A program made the position numbers and the translations under genes. Below are positions 6,299-14,811 of a stretch of 16,100 bases of DNA, piece by piece. The notes under the pieces were generated by a model. The model was not told where the DNA came from. It was given only the letters and a program-made list of their open reading frames with translations, and did not search any database. Location: contig CAZRQL010000045.1 of assembly GCA_964602415.1 (NCBI GenBank), forward strand, positions 1 through 16,100, written 5' to 3'. Position 1 is the first letter of the stretch, and every line of letters starts with the position of its first letter. The stretch comes from CAZRQL01 sp964602415. GTDB taxonomy: Bacteria; Bacteroidota; Bacteroidia; Cytophagales; Flammeovirgaceae.

Positions 6299-7753
6299 AT
6301 GTTTTTTAACTCAATCGACTTTGCAATTTTCTTACCGATAGTTTTTGTGCTATATTGGTTTGTAACCAATCACAATCTAAAACTGCAAAACTTTCTCATA
6401 GTTGCAGCGAGTTATCTATTTTATGGTTGGTGGGACTGGAGATTTTTGTCGCTGATTTTGTTTAGTACCATGTTGGATTATTCAGTTGGGCTTGGGCTTT
6501 TGAAACAAGAAAACCCGAGAACAAGAAAAATTTTACTCTGGACGAGTATTATAGTCAATCTCGGATTTCTTGGTTTTTTCAAATACTACAATTTTTTTCT
6601 TGATAATTTTACCACTGCTTTTTCATTTTTCGGGGCCAGTATCAAAGCCGATTCCCTAAATATCATTCTACCGGTTGGGATCAGTTTTTACACGTTTCAA
6701 ACATTGAGTTATTCAATTGATGTTTACCGAAAAAAACTTGAACCCACCAAAGACTTTATTGCATTTTCTGCATTTGTTTGTTTCTTTCCTCAATTAGTAG
6801 CCGGACCCATTGAAAGAGCAACACATTTACTGCCCCAATTTTACACAAAACGGACTTTCGACTACTCAAAGGCTGTTGATGGAATGAGGCAAATACTTTG
6901 GGGATTGTTCAAAAAAATTGTGATTGCAGACAACTGTGCAGAATATGCAAATCTGATTTTCAACAATTCGGCAGATTACTCAGGCAGTACTTTGGTATTG
7001 GGTGCGTTATTTTTCACCTTTCAGATTTACGGAGACTTTTCGGGCTATTCAGACATTGCCATAGGAACTTCCCGACTTTTTGGTTTTGATTTAATGCAAA
7101 ACTTCAATTTTCCCTATTTTTCAAGGGATATCGCGGAATTTTGGAGGCGTTGGCATATTTCCCTTTCCACTTGGTTTAGGGATTACTTGTATATTCCTTT
7201 GGGGGGTAGCCGTGGCGGAATGTGGATGAAGATAAGAAATACATTTATCATTTTTATAGTCAGCGGCTTTTGGCATGGTGCAAATTGGACATTTATTGTT
7301 TGGGGGGCATTAAATGCGATTTATTTTTTACCGCTTTTGTTAACCAATGCCAACAGAAATAACCTTGATATAATAGCTAAAGGAAGAATCCTTCCTACTA
7401 TTAAAGAGTTTCTTTTGATGTTGCTCACATTTTGGCTGACTGTGTTTGCTTGGATATTTTTTAGGGCTGAAAATATTGGACACGCAGTCAGCTATATTTC
7501 TGAAATTTTATCGCCTTCTCTTTTTAGTATGCCAAAATTTGTTGGAATGAATCAAGCCTTAACGACACTTATTCTTATTGCATCATTTCTGCTAATAGAG
7601 TGGTGGGGAAAAGAAGGACATTACGGAATACAATTTATTAATAAGATAAATTATAGACCCGTCAGATTGTCGCTATACATTTTAATTTTATCTATAATCT
7701 ATTTGTTTGGAAATTTTGGAGATACAGTAGAGTTCATATACTTTCAGTTCTAA
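6299..7753 (+). CDS. MBOAT family membrane-bound O-acyltransferase (AlgI-like)
   Basis: A 484-residue polytopic inner-membrane protein of the AlgI/DltB/PatA branch of MBOAT acyltransferases. These move acyl (usually acetyl) groups across the membrane for O-acylation of exported polysaccharides, teichoic acids or peptidoglycan. Visible hallmarks are the N-terminus MFFNSIDFAIFLPIVFVLYW, the PQLVAGPIERATHLLPQF block, and FWRRWHISLSTWFRDYLY with His286. The SGFWHGANW block carries His326, the essential MBOAT histidine. About ten hydrophobic segments are evident, and the length is typical. The next gene is a membrane-anchored SGNH-like protein, the usual partner that puts the acyl group on the acceptor. 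No glycan synthesis genes are in the window, so the acceptor is unknown; AlgI-like in architecture does not mean alginate. Composition (about 38% GC) is lower than its left neighbours. Confidence 0.92.
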   Translation: MFFNSIDFAIFLPIVFVLYWFVTNHNLKLQNFLIVAASYLFYGWWDWRFLSLILFSTMLDYSVGLGLLKQENPRTRKILLWTSIIVNLGFLGFFKYYNFFLDNFTTAFSFFGASIKADSLNIILPVGISFYTFQTLSYSIDVYRKKLEPTKDFIAFSAFVCFFPQLVAGPIERATHLLPQFYTKRTFDYSKAVDGMRQILWGLFKKIVIADNCAEYANLIFNNSADYSGSTLVLGALFFTFQIYGDFSGYSDIAIGTSRLFGFDLMQNFNFPYFSRDIAEFWRRWHISLSTWFRDYLYIPLGGSRGGMWMKIRNTFIIFIVSGFWHGANWTFIVWGALNAIYFLPLLLTNANRNNLDIIAKGRILPTIKEFLLMLLTFWLTVFAWIFFRAENIGHAVSYISEILSPSLFSMPKFVGMNQALTTLILIASFLLIEWWGKEGHYGIQFINKINYRPVRLSLYILILSIIYLFGNFGDTVEFIYFQF

Positions 7754-7845
7754 ACTCAATTTTAATTATTTTCAAACTTTCAAATTACTTCAAAACCAAC
7801 GAGTATATATTCTTTATTCGGTTCGTTTCAAAAAATATTACAAAA
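7754..7845. other. AT-rich intergenic spacer within the acylation module
   Basis: The 92 bp between the MBOAT stop and the SGNH-like start are mostly A and T. I see no hairpin terminator and no exact TAnnTTTG box. Co-transcription is the simplest reading. Confidence 0.4.
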
Positions 7846-8706
7846 ATGAAAAAATTTATCACCAATATATTAATATTTTTGCTGTTAATAATATTATTCA
7901 ATTTAATATTATTAATATTTTCTGCAAAGTATTTTAAAGATTATGAATATTTTATAGATGAGAACTACAAATCCTTTATTATGTCAGATTCTCATGGTTT
8001 GCCCATAGGTAAATCATCTGAAAAATTTGGTGTTTACAATTTTTCGACAGGGAGTGATTCTTATTTTGATATTAAAAGGAAGATAAACTTCTTAATAAAA
8101 AAGGGTATTAAAATTGACACCATTTATCTCACCGTTGACGACCACATGCTTGGTAAATATAGGGAGACTACAAACAACTTGGATAGAAGTGCGATTTATT
8201 TAATACCAGAAGACGACTTTATACTTTATCTAAAAGAAAGATATTTCAACAGATATGTGTTAATCTTTTCATCTAAAATCCGATCCCTTTTTAAAGAATA
8301 TTTAGAAACAAAGACTTATTCTTTATTTTCAAATAAAAAGAAAGATGAGCAATTTTCATGGCCTGATTTATCGGAGGAAAGGAAAATCAAATATTCAGAA
8401 AATAGAAGAATTACACATTTTCCCTCCAAGGAAAAAAGTAAAAAATTAGAGCAGACTTTAGTAGATATAATCAATCTATGTCGGAAAAATAATATTAATC
8501 TAATCGGGGTAAAATTTCCTCTTTCAAAAACTTACATAACTATATTGAATAACCGTAACTATGGAGCAGATACGATATTTTATTCCAATGGTTTGACTGT
8601 AATTGATAAAAAAGAACTATTCGCCGATAATGAAGAGTATTTTGAAAATCAAGACCACATGAATGAAGAAGGGGGTAGAAAATTTACTGAAATACTTTTT
8701 AGATAA
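7846..8706 (+). CDS. Membrane-anchored SGNH-like protein, presumed O-acetyltransferase partner of MBOAT
   Basis: A 286-residue protein with an N-terminal signal anchor (residues 4-26, nearly all Ile/Leu/Phe) and an extracytoplasmic domain. Right after the anchor, IMSDSHG (residues 45-51) resembles SGNH block I, with Ser49 the probable nucleophile. Near the end, NQDHMNEEGGRKFTEIL (268-284) resembles the block V 'D.DH.N..G...F' motif, with His271 the probable catalytic histidine. The canonical aspartate three residues before the histidine is Asn268; Asp270 is adjacent. DltD/AlgJ/PatB-type proteins work with MBOATs in this way, so transfer of an acyl group to an extracytoplasmic glycan is inferred from context plus motifs. 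GC is only about 25%, well below every other gene here, which suggests transfer or relaxed constraint. Function is likely, but the exact family is unassigned. Confidence 0.65.
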   Translation: MKKFITNILIFLLLIILFNLILLIFSAKYFKDYEYFIDENYKSFIMSDSHGLPIGKSSEKFGVYNFSTGSDSYFDIKRKINFLIKKGIKIDTIYLTVDDHMLGKYRETTNNLDRSAIYLIPEDDFILYLKERYFNRYVLIFSSKIRSLFKEYLETKTYSLFSNKKKDEQFSWPDLSEERKIKYSENRRITHFPSKEKSKKLEQTLVDIINLCRKNNINLIGVKFPLSKTYITILNNRNYGADTIFYSNGLTVIDKKELFADNEEYFENQDHMNEEGGRKFTEILFR

Positions 8707-9030
8707 AAGCAAAAAAAATTTGTAGGCTTGTCCCGCAATTAAATAACATGAGTATTTAGAATAACCAAGCCTACGACCCCGTTGGGGTCGAATCCCATCA
8801 ACTTATGCCCAGGCTACAAACATGTGATGCCTACGGCATCGGCTGCGTTTGTTCGGGGTTAAATTTATATTGCACAACCCATAGTTTATTAAGCCCTAAA
8901 ACCTTCATGGTTTATCTTCGACCCAAACTGATTTGGGGTTGCACACGGGGAGGGGGTTGGGTAATCCCCCTTGAGGATTTGCCCGTATTTTTTGAAAAAC
9001 CTGTAAGGTTTCCACACAATCCGTGATAAA
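8707..9030. repeat. Gene-free stretch with a cluster of short palindromes (REP-like intergenic element)
   Basis: No credible gene lies in this space; open frames crossing it on both strands lack homology and are built from the palindromes. In order it holds: a 9-bp inverted repeat GTAGGCTTG (8722-8730) / CAAGCCTAC (8766-8774) with a 35-nt loop; the perfect palindrome CGACCCC-GTT-GGGGTCG (8774-8790); GATGCC-TAC-GGCATC (8826-8840); a GGGTT/AACCC pair (8856-8860, 8876-8880); AAACC-TTCAT-GGTTT (8899-8913); CCCAAA-CTGA-TTTGGG (8922-8937); GGGGG/CCCCC around 8952-8970; and AAACCT-GTA-AGGTTT (8997-9011). Such density is typical of the hairpin-rich intergenic repeats scattered in Bacteroidota genomes. 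Their origin and role are not established here. Confidence 0.7.
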
Positions 9031-9033
9031 CAC

Positions 9034-9063
9034 AACAGCCACAGGCGCAAACCCGTGGCTGTT
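9034..9063 (-). terminator. Hairpin terminator of the giant T9SS protein gene
   Basis: Arms AACAGCCAC (9034-9042) and GTGGCTGTT (9055-9063) form a 9-bp stem, extended by GG/CC past one A-C mismatch. It begins 17 nt beyond the minus-strand TAA at 9082-9080. On the minus strand the stem is followed by TGTGTTTATC, only weakly T-rich, so termination may be partial. A plus-strand role is less likely because no gene ends just before it. Confidence 0.55.
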
Positions 9064-9079
9064 CTTGCAAGACCCGAAT

Positions 9080-12000
9080 TTATCGGCGGATGTATTTCTC
9101 TGTGTGGCTAAAACCGTTGCCTTCAAAGCGCAACAAATACAGCCCTTTGTTGGTTAGTTTTTCGCTTAGCCACCTGCCTATCTGCTCAGAGTCGCCCTCA
9201 AAGCTGCCCAAAGCCGCTCCCTGAGCGTCGTAGATGCCGACCCACAGTTTACCCGCATAGGAGCTGCGCAGTAGGACTTGTCCGCTGCCGGGATTGGGAT
9301 AGATTTGGAACACAGGCAGACCCGATTGGGGTTTCTGCACAAACACCACTTTGCTCAGTTGCTCGCTGCCGTCTTGGCTCACGATGCGCAGGCGGTAGTA
9401 GCTGCCCTCGTTGAATGCCTCATCGGTATGGCTAAACTCTTTTTCTGCTTCAAAGTCAGATTCTTCGGGTACTATCAAGACGGTAGCACCAAATCCCCCG
9501 ACGGAGGTTTTTTTCTCAAGCAAAAAATGTGATATGTCTTTGGCTTGGCTGACTTTCCAGCTCAGCAGCGCGCCTTTGTCGGTGGCTTGCCCCCAAAAGT
9601 CATGCAACACAAGCGGCAAGGGGTTCACGCCACCCAAGCCGCCAAAACCGAAGTTAGACCAGCCCGAAAGGCCGCTGGCGGCTATGGTAGGGATGCTGAC
9701 CGAACCAGTGGGTTCGAGGTGAGTGCCCGAAGCCGTCCAGTTGGCTGAGCCGACCCGCTTGAGCAGGCGCAACTCGCACAGGCTCGTTACGCCCGTGAGG
9801 TTTTCGGCGGTGGCACTCAGGGTGTAGCTGCCGTCGGTGAGGGTGCCGGATTGATTGTCTATGTCCCAGTACTCATCGGCGGAGGTGGTTACGTTGAAGG
9901 CAGGGCAAGCACCTACGGCGGGGATGCCCGAGATAGGGAAGCCGCTGCCCCCCATGGGCAAAGCGGTACGAGTAGCCGTCAGGTGGCCGCCTGTGGTGGG
10001 GGCGGAGGTGTACTCCACTTTGACCATGCGGTTTTGGAGCGAGGAGGTAGCAATGGGGAAAAGACTGCTGGCATCGCCGGAGTTGGTGCCCGAAAACCAG
10101 CGGCGCATAGAGCCGACCACATAGCCCGAAGTGCGCGAAAGCGTCCCTTTTTGGCTGGTCGAAGTGCCCAACTCAAGCAGATGAGAGCCTGCCAAGATAT
10201 TGCCCGAGGTCAGCGTCAAGGTATTGGGTATGGTCAGGGCAGAGCCTAAAGTGATACCGCCCCCGTTGATGGTTAGGTTGTTGCATTGAGCCGAACTGAA
10301 CACCGAAGCGGGCAGGGTCAGCATCGAAGCGTTGGTAAAGCGTACGGTCGCTGCGCTGTTGGTGGCATCGATTTGGCCGCCGCTGCGCGTAATCGAACTG
10401 CCCGAATACGTGAGCTGGTTAGGCCCTACGGTCAGCGTGCCAGTGGTCAGCGTCAAATTGCCCGTTACTTCTGTGTCCGAGCCCAGCGTAACGCCACCCA
10501 AGCCGTTGAGGGTCAGGTTGTGTACTTTGGAATTGACAAAAAGAGAAGCCGGCAAAGACAAAGCCGCCGCGTTTTCAAAGATAAGCGTGGGCGAATTGCC
10601 GGCATTGAACTCTACACCCAGTCTGCCGTTGGTGCGGCTGATGTTGGAGCCTTTGTAGGTGAAAGAATAATTACCCAATTGATTGATCAATAAATTGCCA
10701 TTGGTCAGCGTCAAATCCCCCAATACCTCAAAATCCATATCTGTTATAACATCATTGGATGATTTGTTGACAATTAAATCCTGAATGGTAATCGTGCCTG
10801 TGCCGCTATTACTAATAAAACACGGAGTTGAACCTGTCAATCTCAAGTATTTGCCTGTGCCGCTGACAATAAAATTGCCTGATACCCCCAGCTCCTTTTC
10901 TAACTCAAATCCCGTTCCGGTGCCGTCGTTGGTCAGGGTGTGGGTGCTCAGCACGTTGATATTGCCCTTGATGAGCATGGGGTTGGTGTTGGTGTTGGTG
11001 TTTTTGACGGTGATGGCGGCGTTGGTCGAAGAGCTGCCCACCGTCAAATCGCCCTTGACCGTGCAAAAGCCCCCCGTAGAACCTGTGAAATCAAAAGTAT
11101 AGGGCGTGCCCGAGGTGTTTTCAAAAATCAGATAGGGATAAAAAGTATTGACGGTAGTAAAGCTAACCGCACTGGCTCCTGTGTACCGAAGTATCCAAGT
11201 GGGTCCGTTTGAGCCAATAGGCATGGCACTCATACCCCCTTCGTAGTTGCCGAGGAAGATGGCCGAGCTGGAGTTGCGGGTTTTGATAAAGGTGGCCGAA
11301 GTGCCCAACTGCCAAGTCGCCCCCGAACTGAACACCGAGTTTTGCGCACTGCTGGCGTTGTCTTGGTAGGTGCCGTTGACGGTAAAATCTACCCCCGGGC
11401 CGTTGTTCCATGTGATGGAGTAGTTGTTGAGTACAAAAGTGCCGCCCGTTTCTATGACAAACTCATCGAGGGTAACTGCATTGTTGAGCGTGATGGTGTG
11501 CCCGTCTCTGACGCTGATGGTTTTGGCCGTGAAGTCGGGGGGTACTGCCGCCGTAATCCATGGGGCACTGCCGGTGAGAGAGGTCTCCCACACACAAGGA
11601 TTGGCAAAATCGCCGCTGGCCGTGCTGCGGTAGTACAGGTCTTTGGCCGCACTGATGAGATTGCCTTTGATCTCTATCTCGTCTAAGGCATTGGTTCCGC
11701 CTGCAGCAATCGAACCGCCATTTACTGCGACCGATGAGCGGATGAACCAGCGGACTTGCAGGTTGGAGACGTTGTTGGCGGCAGCGGGCAGGGCGACATT
11801 GTCCAATTTGCAAGTGCCGCAAGGAGTGATTGTTGGCCAAGGTGTTGACGATAGGGTCAAATCTGTGCCACTGACATCTGTCCATGTTCCTGTGCCGATG
11901 CGGTACTGGAGCTTCCAGTCTCTGGGGCCTGTGTTTGAGCCTCTGTGTACCGACGAGAGGGTGATGTTTTCATAGCCCACAGTGGAGATATTGGTAGTAG

Positions 12001-14671
12001 CCCAATAGCCGTCGCTGGAGTTCCAATCCGTATTTAGAATGCACTTATCGGGGGAAGGTTTTTGGCCACCCGGATAGTCCGTCCCACCGCTCGCTCCCGT
12101 GCTGGAGATGGTTACGCCGCTGTTGGCGGCTATGCCTCCGTCGGCGGTGTTGTTTTGGTCAGCAAAGTCCCAACTCACCAAAGTAGCTATCGTTGGGGGG
12201 GTGGCCGTAAAGTCAAAACTGCTGCTGGTGGCGGTGGTCAAGCTGCCCGAACTGGCCGTAAGGGTAACCCCTGTCTGGGCGACTGTGCCCTGCAAAGACG
12301 CAAAAGAAGCGACCCCCGCAACGGCAGTGGCCGTGTTGCCGGTGATAGAGCCGCAGGCCAGCGTAGCCGAAAGCGACACAGTGCCCACAAAGTCCAAATC
12401 AAGGTTGTTGTTGGCATCCAAAGCCCGCACCGTAACGGTGGGGCTGACATTGGTGAGTACGGCTGTATTGGTGGGCTGCTGCTGAAAGCTGAGCTTGGTG
12501 GCCGTTACCTCTATGCGGTTGCGGTCGGCGGTGGTGCTCGAAGCAGCCCCTCCGGCATTGACGGCGGCAAAACCCGAACTGTTGCTGCCCACCGAAGCCG
12601 AAGTAACCGTAAACTGAAACTGTTGGTTGTCCGTTACGCTGCTCTGAAAGGTTGCGCGGAGCGTAAAGGTTTTGCTCCCGTTGTCCGGTGCGCTCAAGCT
12701 CAGAGACGAAAAAGTGATGCTGGCGGCAGCGGCCACTTCGGCTACTTCGCTGCTGCCGTCGTAGAGTGCCACGCGCCGCAAATTGGCGTGGTTGCTTATC
12801 GAAAAAGTAACAGAAGACAAAATAGTGGCGCGGGTGTCGGCATCCGATGAGCCGCCCCCGTCGCGTATGTCAAAGCGGGCGACTTCGATGCTGTTGGCCG
12901 TGGTGATGTCGGTGGCTTGGTAGGCTGCATAGTCTATATTGGAAGGCTCCGTAAAGGCCGTGTTGCGGATGATGTCGGAGTTGGTACTGGGGCAGTTGCT
13001 TGGCACAAGTTCACCTGTGGAGAGCAGGATGGCTTCTGCCCCCGAAAAGCCCGTAAAACTGATTTTTGCCAACTGCGCTGCCGTCAGGGCCGTGCTGCTG
13101 TTGCCAAAAAATACCTTGCCTGCCGTGCCCGAACCGCCGCAAGTGCCGCTCCAGCCCGTGATGGTCAAGCTGCTGCCCGACCAAGTTACGCTGCTGCTGT
13201 TGGCAAATTTGAGGGAGTGGTTTCCCGTTCCCAGTTCTATGGTGGCGTTGCCCGAGACGTTGAGCGTGCCCAGTACCTCTTCGCGGCCTGAGTTGTCCGA
13301 AGAACGCCCCGTTTTGAAGCTGGCCGTGCCCAGCGTCATATTGCTGCCATCGGGTATGTCGTTGTCGCGCTCCAGTTGCAGCGTACCGGCGTTTACGATG
13401 GTAGCCCCCGTGTAGGTGTGGGTGCCTGAGTTTACATCAAGGCGGAGTGTGCCGTCTCCGGTTTTGGTCAGCGAGCCGCTGCCCGTTACCACATTGGTCA
13501 GCTTGAGGATATGGCCGCTATTGACTTGGAAAGTGCCCCCGCTGCCGCCCAAGGTGATGCCTCGGTTGCTGTCGAAGTTGATGTTTGAGGTGGTGGCGAT
13601 GCCTCCGTCGTTGAGGGTAATCTGGTCGGCCACAAAAGAGCCCGGGTTCCCACCAAAGTGGCTCTCGCCGGAAGCAGCGATAAAGCCAGCATTGATGGTC
13701 GTTTTGCCGGTGTAGGTATTGGCCGCGCCGCTAAAAGTGAGCGTACCCGCACCGCTTTTGGTGATGCCGCCTGCGCCGCTTATCACAGAGGGAAGTATAA
13801 GCTCTGCCGTGGCGATGGGGGAAAAAGTTACCGAGTTGGTCAGGGTCATGCCGCCCGTGAGGGTGCGGGAGCCTGTGCCCGAAGTAGCCACCGTATAGCC
13901 CGCCACCTCAAAGGTCATCGCGCTGACGCTCTGTGAGGCCGCCAGCGTAACCGTGCCCGCAGTGCCCTGAAAAAATACGTTGTCACTGCTTGAGGCGGTG
14001 GTCAGCGTCGCATCGCCTGTGGCGGTGGTTGAGAAAGTCGTGCCCCATGTGCCCGTGCCGCCTACCCCATTGCCTGCACCTGCAGCAACGTCCCAGTATT
14101 TGTTACCAGTGTAGTCTGTGATCGTGATGTCATCTATATTCATCCGTCTATCCCCACTAGTACCGGGCGTAGTAGTAAGTCTTATCCTCAACCTAATATT
14201 TCCAGCTACATTCACTGTTTGGTTGAAGGTCTGCACGCTGCCAGTGGCGGTAATATTTGAGCCGATTTGTGTCCAGTTAGCACCGCCATCAGTGCTGTAC
14301 TCTACTGCCCAGGGCTGCTGACTGCCATCGGTGCCGTATCTTTCATATTCAAAACTTACACTGCCAATCCCATTGCTTTTATCAGCCGTCATATTCATCA
14401 CAGCACCATCTCTACCTCTGAGCCTTGCCGATCTATTACCGTTTTTAAAATCACTGGAACCATCACCAATAAGAACTTCCGTCATATTCCATTGAATCCC
14501 CGAGAGAGTGACAGTACCCGTGGCATAAGAGCCTTTTGTCTCAGAAGAACCTTCAAAATTTACCACATACTGAGCCTGCATGACCAATGGCATCAGCAAT
14601 GCCACAGAGCAAACCACAAAAAAAACATTCCATCTTTGGACGGAATGAATCGAAAGTAATGTACGAATCAT
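9080..14671 (-). CDS. Giant secreted adhesin-like protein with autotransporter-type beta-strand repeats and a T9SS type A sorting domain
   Basis: A 1,863-residue cell-surface or secreted protein. The ATG at 14671 gives a signal peptide (MIRTLLSIHSVQRWN, then VFFVVCSVALLMPLVMQA, cleavage near Ala33); the frame is open to 14740 but those codons lack signal-peptide character. Visible order: an N-terminal jelly-roll-like domain to about residue 195 (SVSFEYERYGTDG...IDDITITDY); beta-helix region with two autotransporter-associated strand repeats (GGITKSGAGTLTFSGAANTY, about 300; GSLTKTGDGTLRLDV, about 397); an Ig/Big-like segment about 725-815 (PTVTVRALDANNNLDL); a second jelly-roll-like domain about 830-1005; degenerate beta-strand repeats about 1320-1500; an FnIII-like domain (LPLVLHDFWGQATDKGALLSW); and the T9SS tail (FQIYPNPGSGQVLLRSS...GLYLLRFEG...YIRR). 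The tail directs export through the Por/Spr T9SS and attachment to surface lipopolysaccharide. No catalytic residues are recognisable; adhesion or matrix function is inference. Confidence 0.88.
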   Translation of the reverse strand: MIRTLLSIHSVQRWNVFFVVCSVALLMPLVMQAQYVVNFEGSSETKGSYATGTVTLSGIQWNMTEVLIGDGSSDFKNGNRSARLRGRDGAVMNMTADKSNGIGSVSFEYERYGTDGSQQPWAVEYSTDGGANWTQIGSNITATGSVQTFNQTVNVAGNIRLRIRLTTTPGTSGDRRMNIDDITITDYTGNKYWDVAAGAGNGVGGTGTWGTTFSTTATGDATLTTASSSDNVFFQGTAGTVTLAASQSVSAMTFEVAGYTVATSGTGSRTLTGGMTLTNSVTFSPIATAELILPSVISGAGGITKSGAGTLTFSGAANTYTGKTTINAGFIAASGESHFGGNPGSFVADQITLNDGGIATTSNINFDSNRGITLGGSGGTFQVNSGHILKLTNVVTGSGSLTKTGDGTLRLDVNSGTHTYTGATIVNAGTLQLERDNDIPDGSNMTLGTASFKTGRSSDNSGREEVLGTLNVSGNATIELGTGNHSLKFANSSSVTWSGSSLTITGWSGTCGGSGTAGKVFFGNSSTALTAAQLAKISFTGFSGAEAILLSTGELVPSNCPSTNSDIIRNTAFTEPSNIDYAAYQATDITTANSIEVARFDIRDGGGSSDADTRATILSSVTFSISNHANLRRVALYDGSSEVAEVAAAASITFSSLSLSAPDNGSKTFTLRATFQSSVTDNQQFQFTVTSASVGSNSSGFAAVNAGGAASSTTADRNRIEVTATKLSFQQQPTNTAVLTNVSPTVTVRALDANNNLDLDFVGTVSLSATLACGSITGNTATAVAGVASFASLQGTVAQTGVTLTASSGSLTTATSSSFDFTATPPTIATLVSWDFADQNNTADGGIAANSGVTISSTGASGGTDYPGGQKPSPDKCILNTDWNSSDGYWATTNISTVGYENITLSSVHRGSNTGPRDWKLQYRIGTGTWTDVSGTDLTLSSTPWPTITPCGTCKLDNVALPAAANNVSNLQVRWFIRSSVAVNGGSIAAGGTNALDEIEIKGNLISAAKDLYYRSTASGDFANPCVWETSLTGSAPWITAAVPPDFTAKTISVRDGHTITLNNAVTLDEFVIETGGTFVLNNYSITWNNGPGVDFTVNGTYQDNASSAQNSVFSSGATWQLGTSATFIKTRNSSSAIFLGNYEGGMSAMPIGSNGPTWILRYTGASAVSFTTVNTFYPYLIFENTSGTPYTFDFTGSTGGFCTVKGDLTVGSSSTNAAITVKNTNTNTNPMLIKGNINVLSTHTLTNDGTGTGFELEKELGVSGNFIVSGTGKYLRLTGSTPCFISNSGTGTITIQDLIVNKSSNDVITDMDFEVLGDLTLTNGNLLINQLGNYSFTYKGSNISRTNGRLGVEFNAGNSPTLIFENAAALSLPASLFVNSKVHNLTLNGLGGVTLGSDTEVTGNLTLTTGTLTVGPNQLTYSGSSITRSGGQIDATNSAATVRFTNASMLTLPASVFSSAQCNNLTINGGGITLGSALTIPNTLTLTSGNILAGSHLLELGTSTSQKGTLSRTSGYVVGSMRRWFSGTNSGDASSLFPIATSSLQNRMVKVEYTSAPTTGGHLTATRTALPMGGSGFPISGIPAVGACPAFNVTTSADEYWDIDNQSGTLTDGSYTLSATAENLTGVTSLCELRLLKRVGSANWTASGTHLEPTGSVSIPTIAASGLSGWSNFGFGGLGGVNPLPLVLHDFWGQATDKGALLSWKVSQAKDISHFLLEKKTSVGGFGATVLIVPEESDFEAEKEFSHTDEAFNEGSYYRLRIVSQDGSEQLSKVVFVQKPQSGLPVFQIYPNPGSGQVLLRSSYAGKLWVGIYDAQGAALGSFEGDSEQIGRWLSEKLTNKGLYLLRFEGNGFSHTEKYIRR
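10208..10714 (-). repeat. Imperfect protein-level tandem repeat in the T9SS protein
   Basis: The 12-mer GGTCAGCGTCAA (plus strand) recurs at 10208-10219, 10445-10456 and 10703-10714, spacings of 237 and 258 bp, both multiples of three. It encodes the repeated L-T-L-T start of units of 79 and 86 residues. Each full unit runs LTLT.G...(Y.GS.I.R..G)...LP.S.F.......LT.NG.G.TLGS. The first two units are alike along their length; the third, at 10208, shares only the start. Confidence 0.7.
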
Positions 14672-14811
14672 TATGATAACTATTTTAGAGTATAAAGATG
14701 TTTTTATGGGATGACTCCATGATTTTGGGATTGTTAACAAATTGTTACATAAATTTTTTATGGGTTAAATTTTGAAAATCAAAGCATAGAATCTATTTTG
14801 CAGCCTCTATT
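14672..14811. other. Divergent intergenic region
   Basis: 140 bp between the start of the T9SS gene (minus) and the start of the TPR-like gene (plus). The plus strand carries a promoter candidate at 14771-14800. On the minus strand I find no exact TAnnTTTG box; the nearest, CATCTTTA, has mismatches. The middle (14700-14760) is AT-rich and otherwise unremarkable. Confidence 0.5.
14771..14800 (+). promoter_or_regulatory. Promoter candidate for the TPR-like gene
   Basis: TTTG (14771-14774), 19 nt, then TATTTTG (14794-14800) and CA. This is the Bacteroidota -33/-7 arrangement with the correct spacing, except that the -7 box is one base shorter than TAnnTTTG. The ATG at 14812 is 11 nt further on, predicting a very short leader. 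Confidence 0.45.

Noticed and set aside
8805..9126. Open frames on both strands in the intergenic region (8805-9026 plus, 8905-9126 minus)
   Set aside because: They are composed of palindromic repeats, lack known motifs, and the minus-strand frame runs into the end of the T9SS gene in another frame.
12062..12850. 262-codon plus-strand open frame, and many other plus-strand frames between 9278 and 14659
   Set aside because: They lie opposite the single uninterrupted 1,863-codon T9SS gene, whose high GC removes stops on the other strand. The translations are Arg/Gly/Ala-rich with no recognisable domain.
14672..14740. 23-codon upstream extension of the T9SS gene
   Set aside because: The ATG at 14671 begins a proper signal peptide. 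The extension would bury it behind a charged, non-signal segment.
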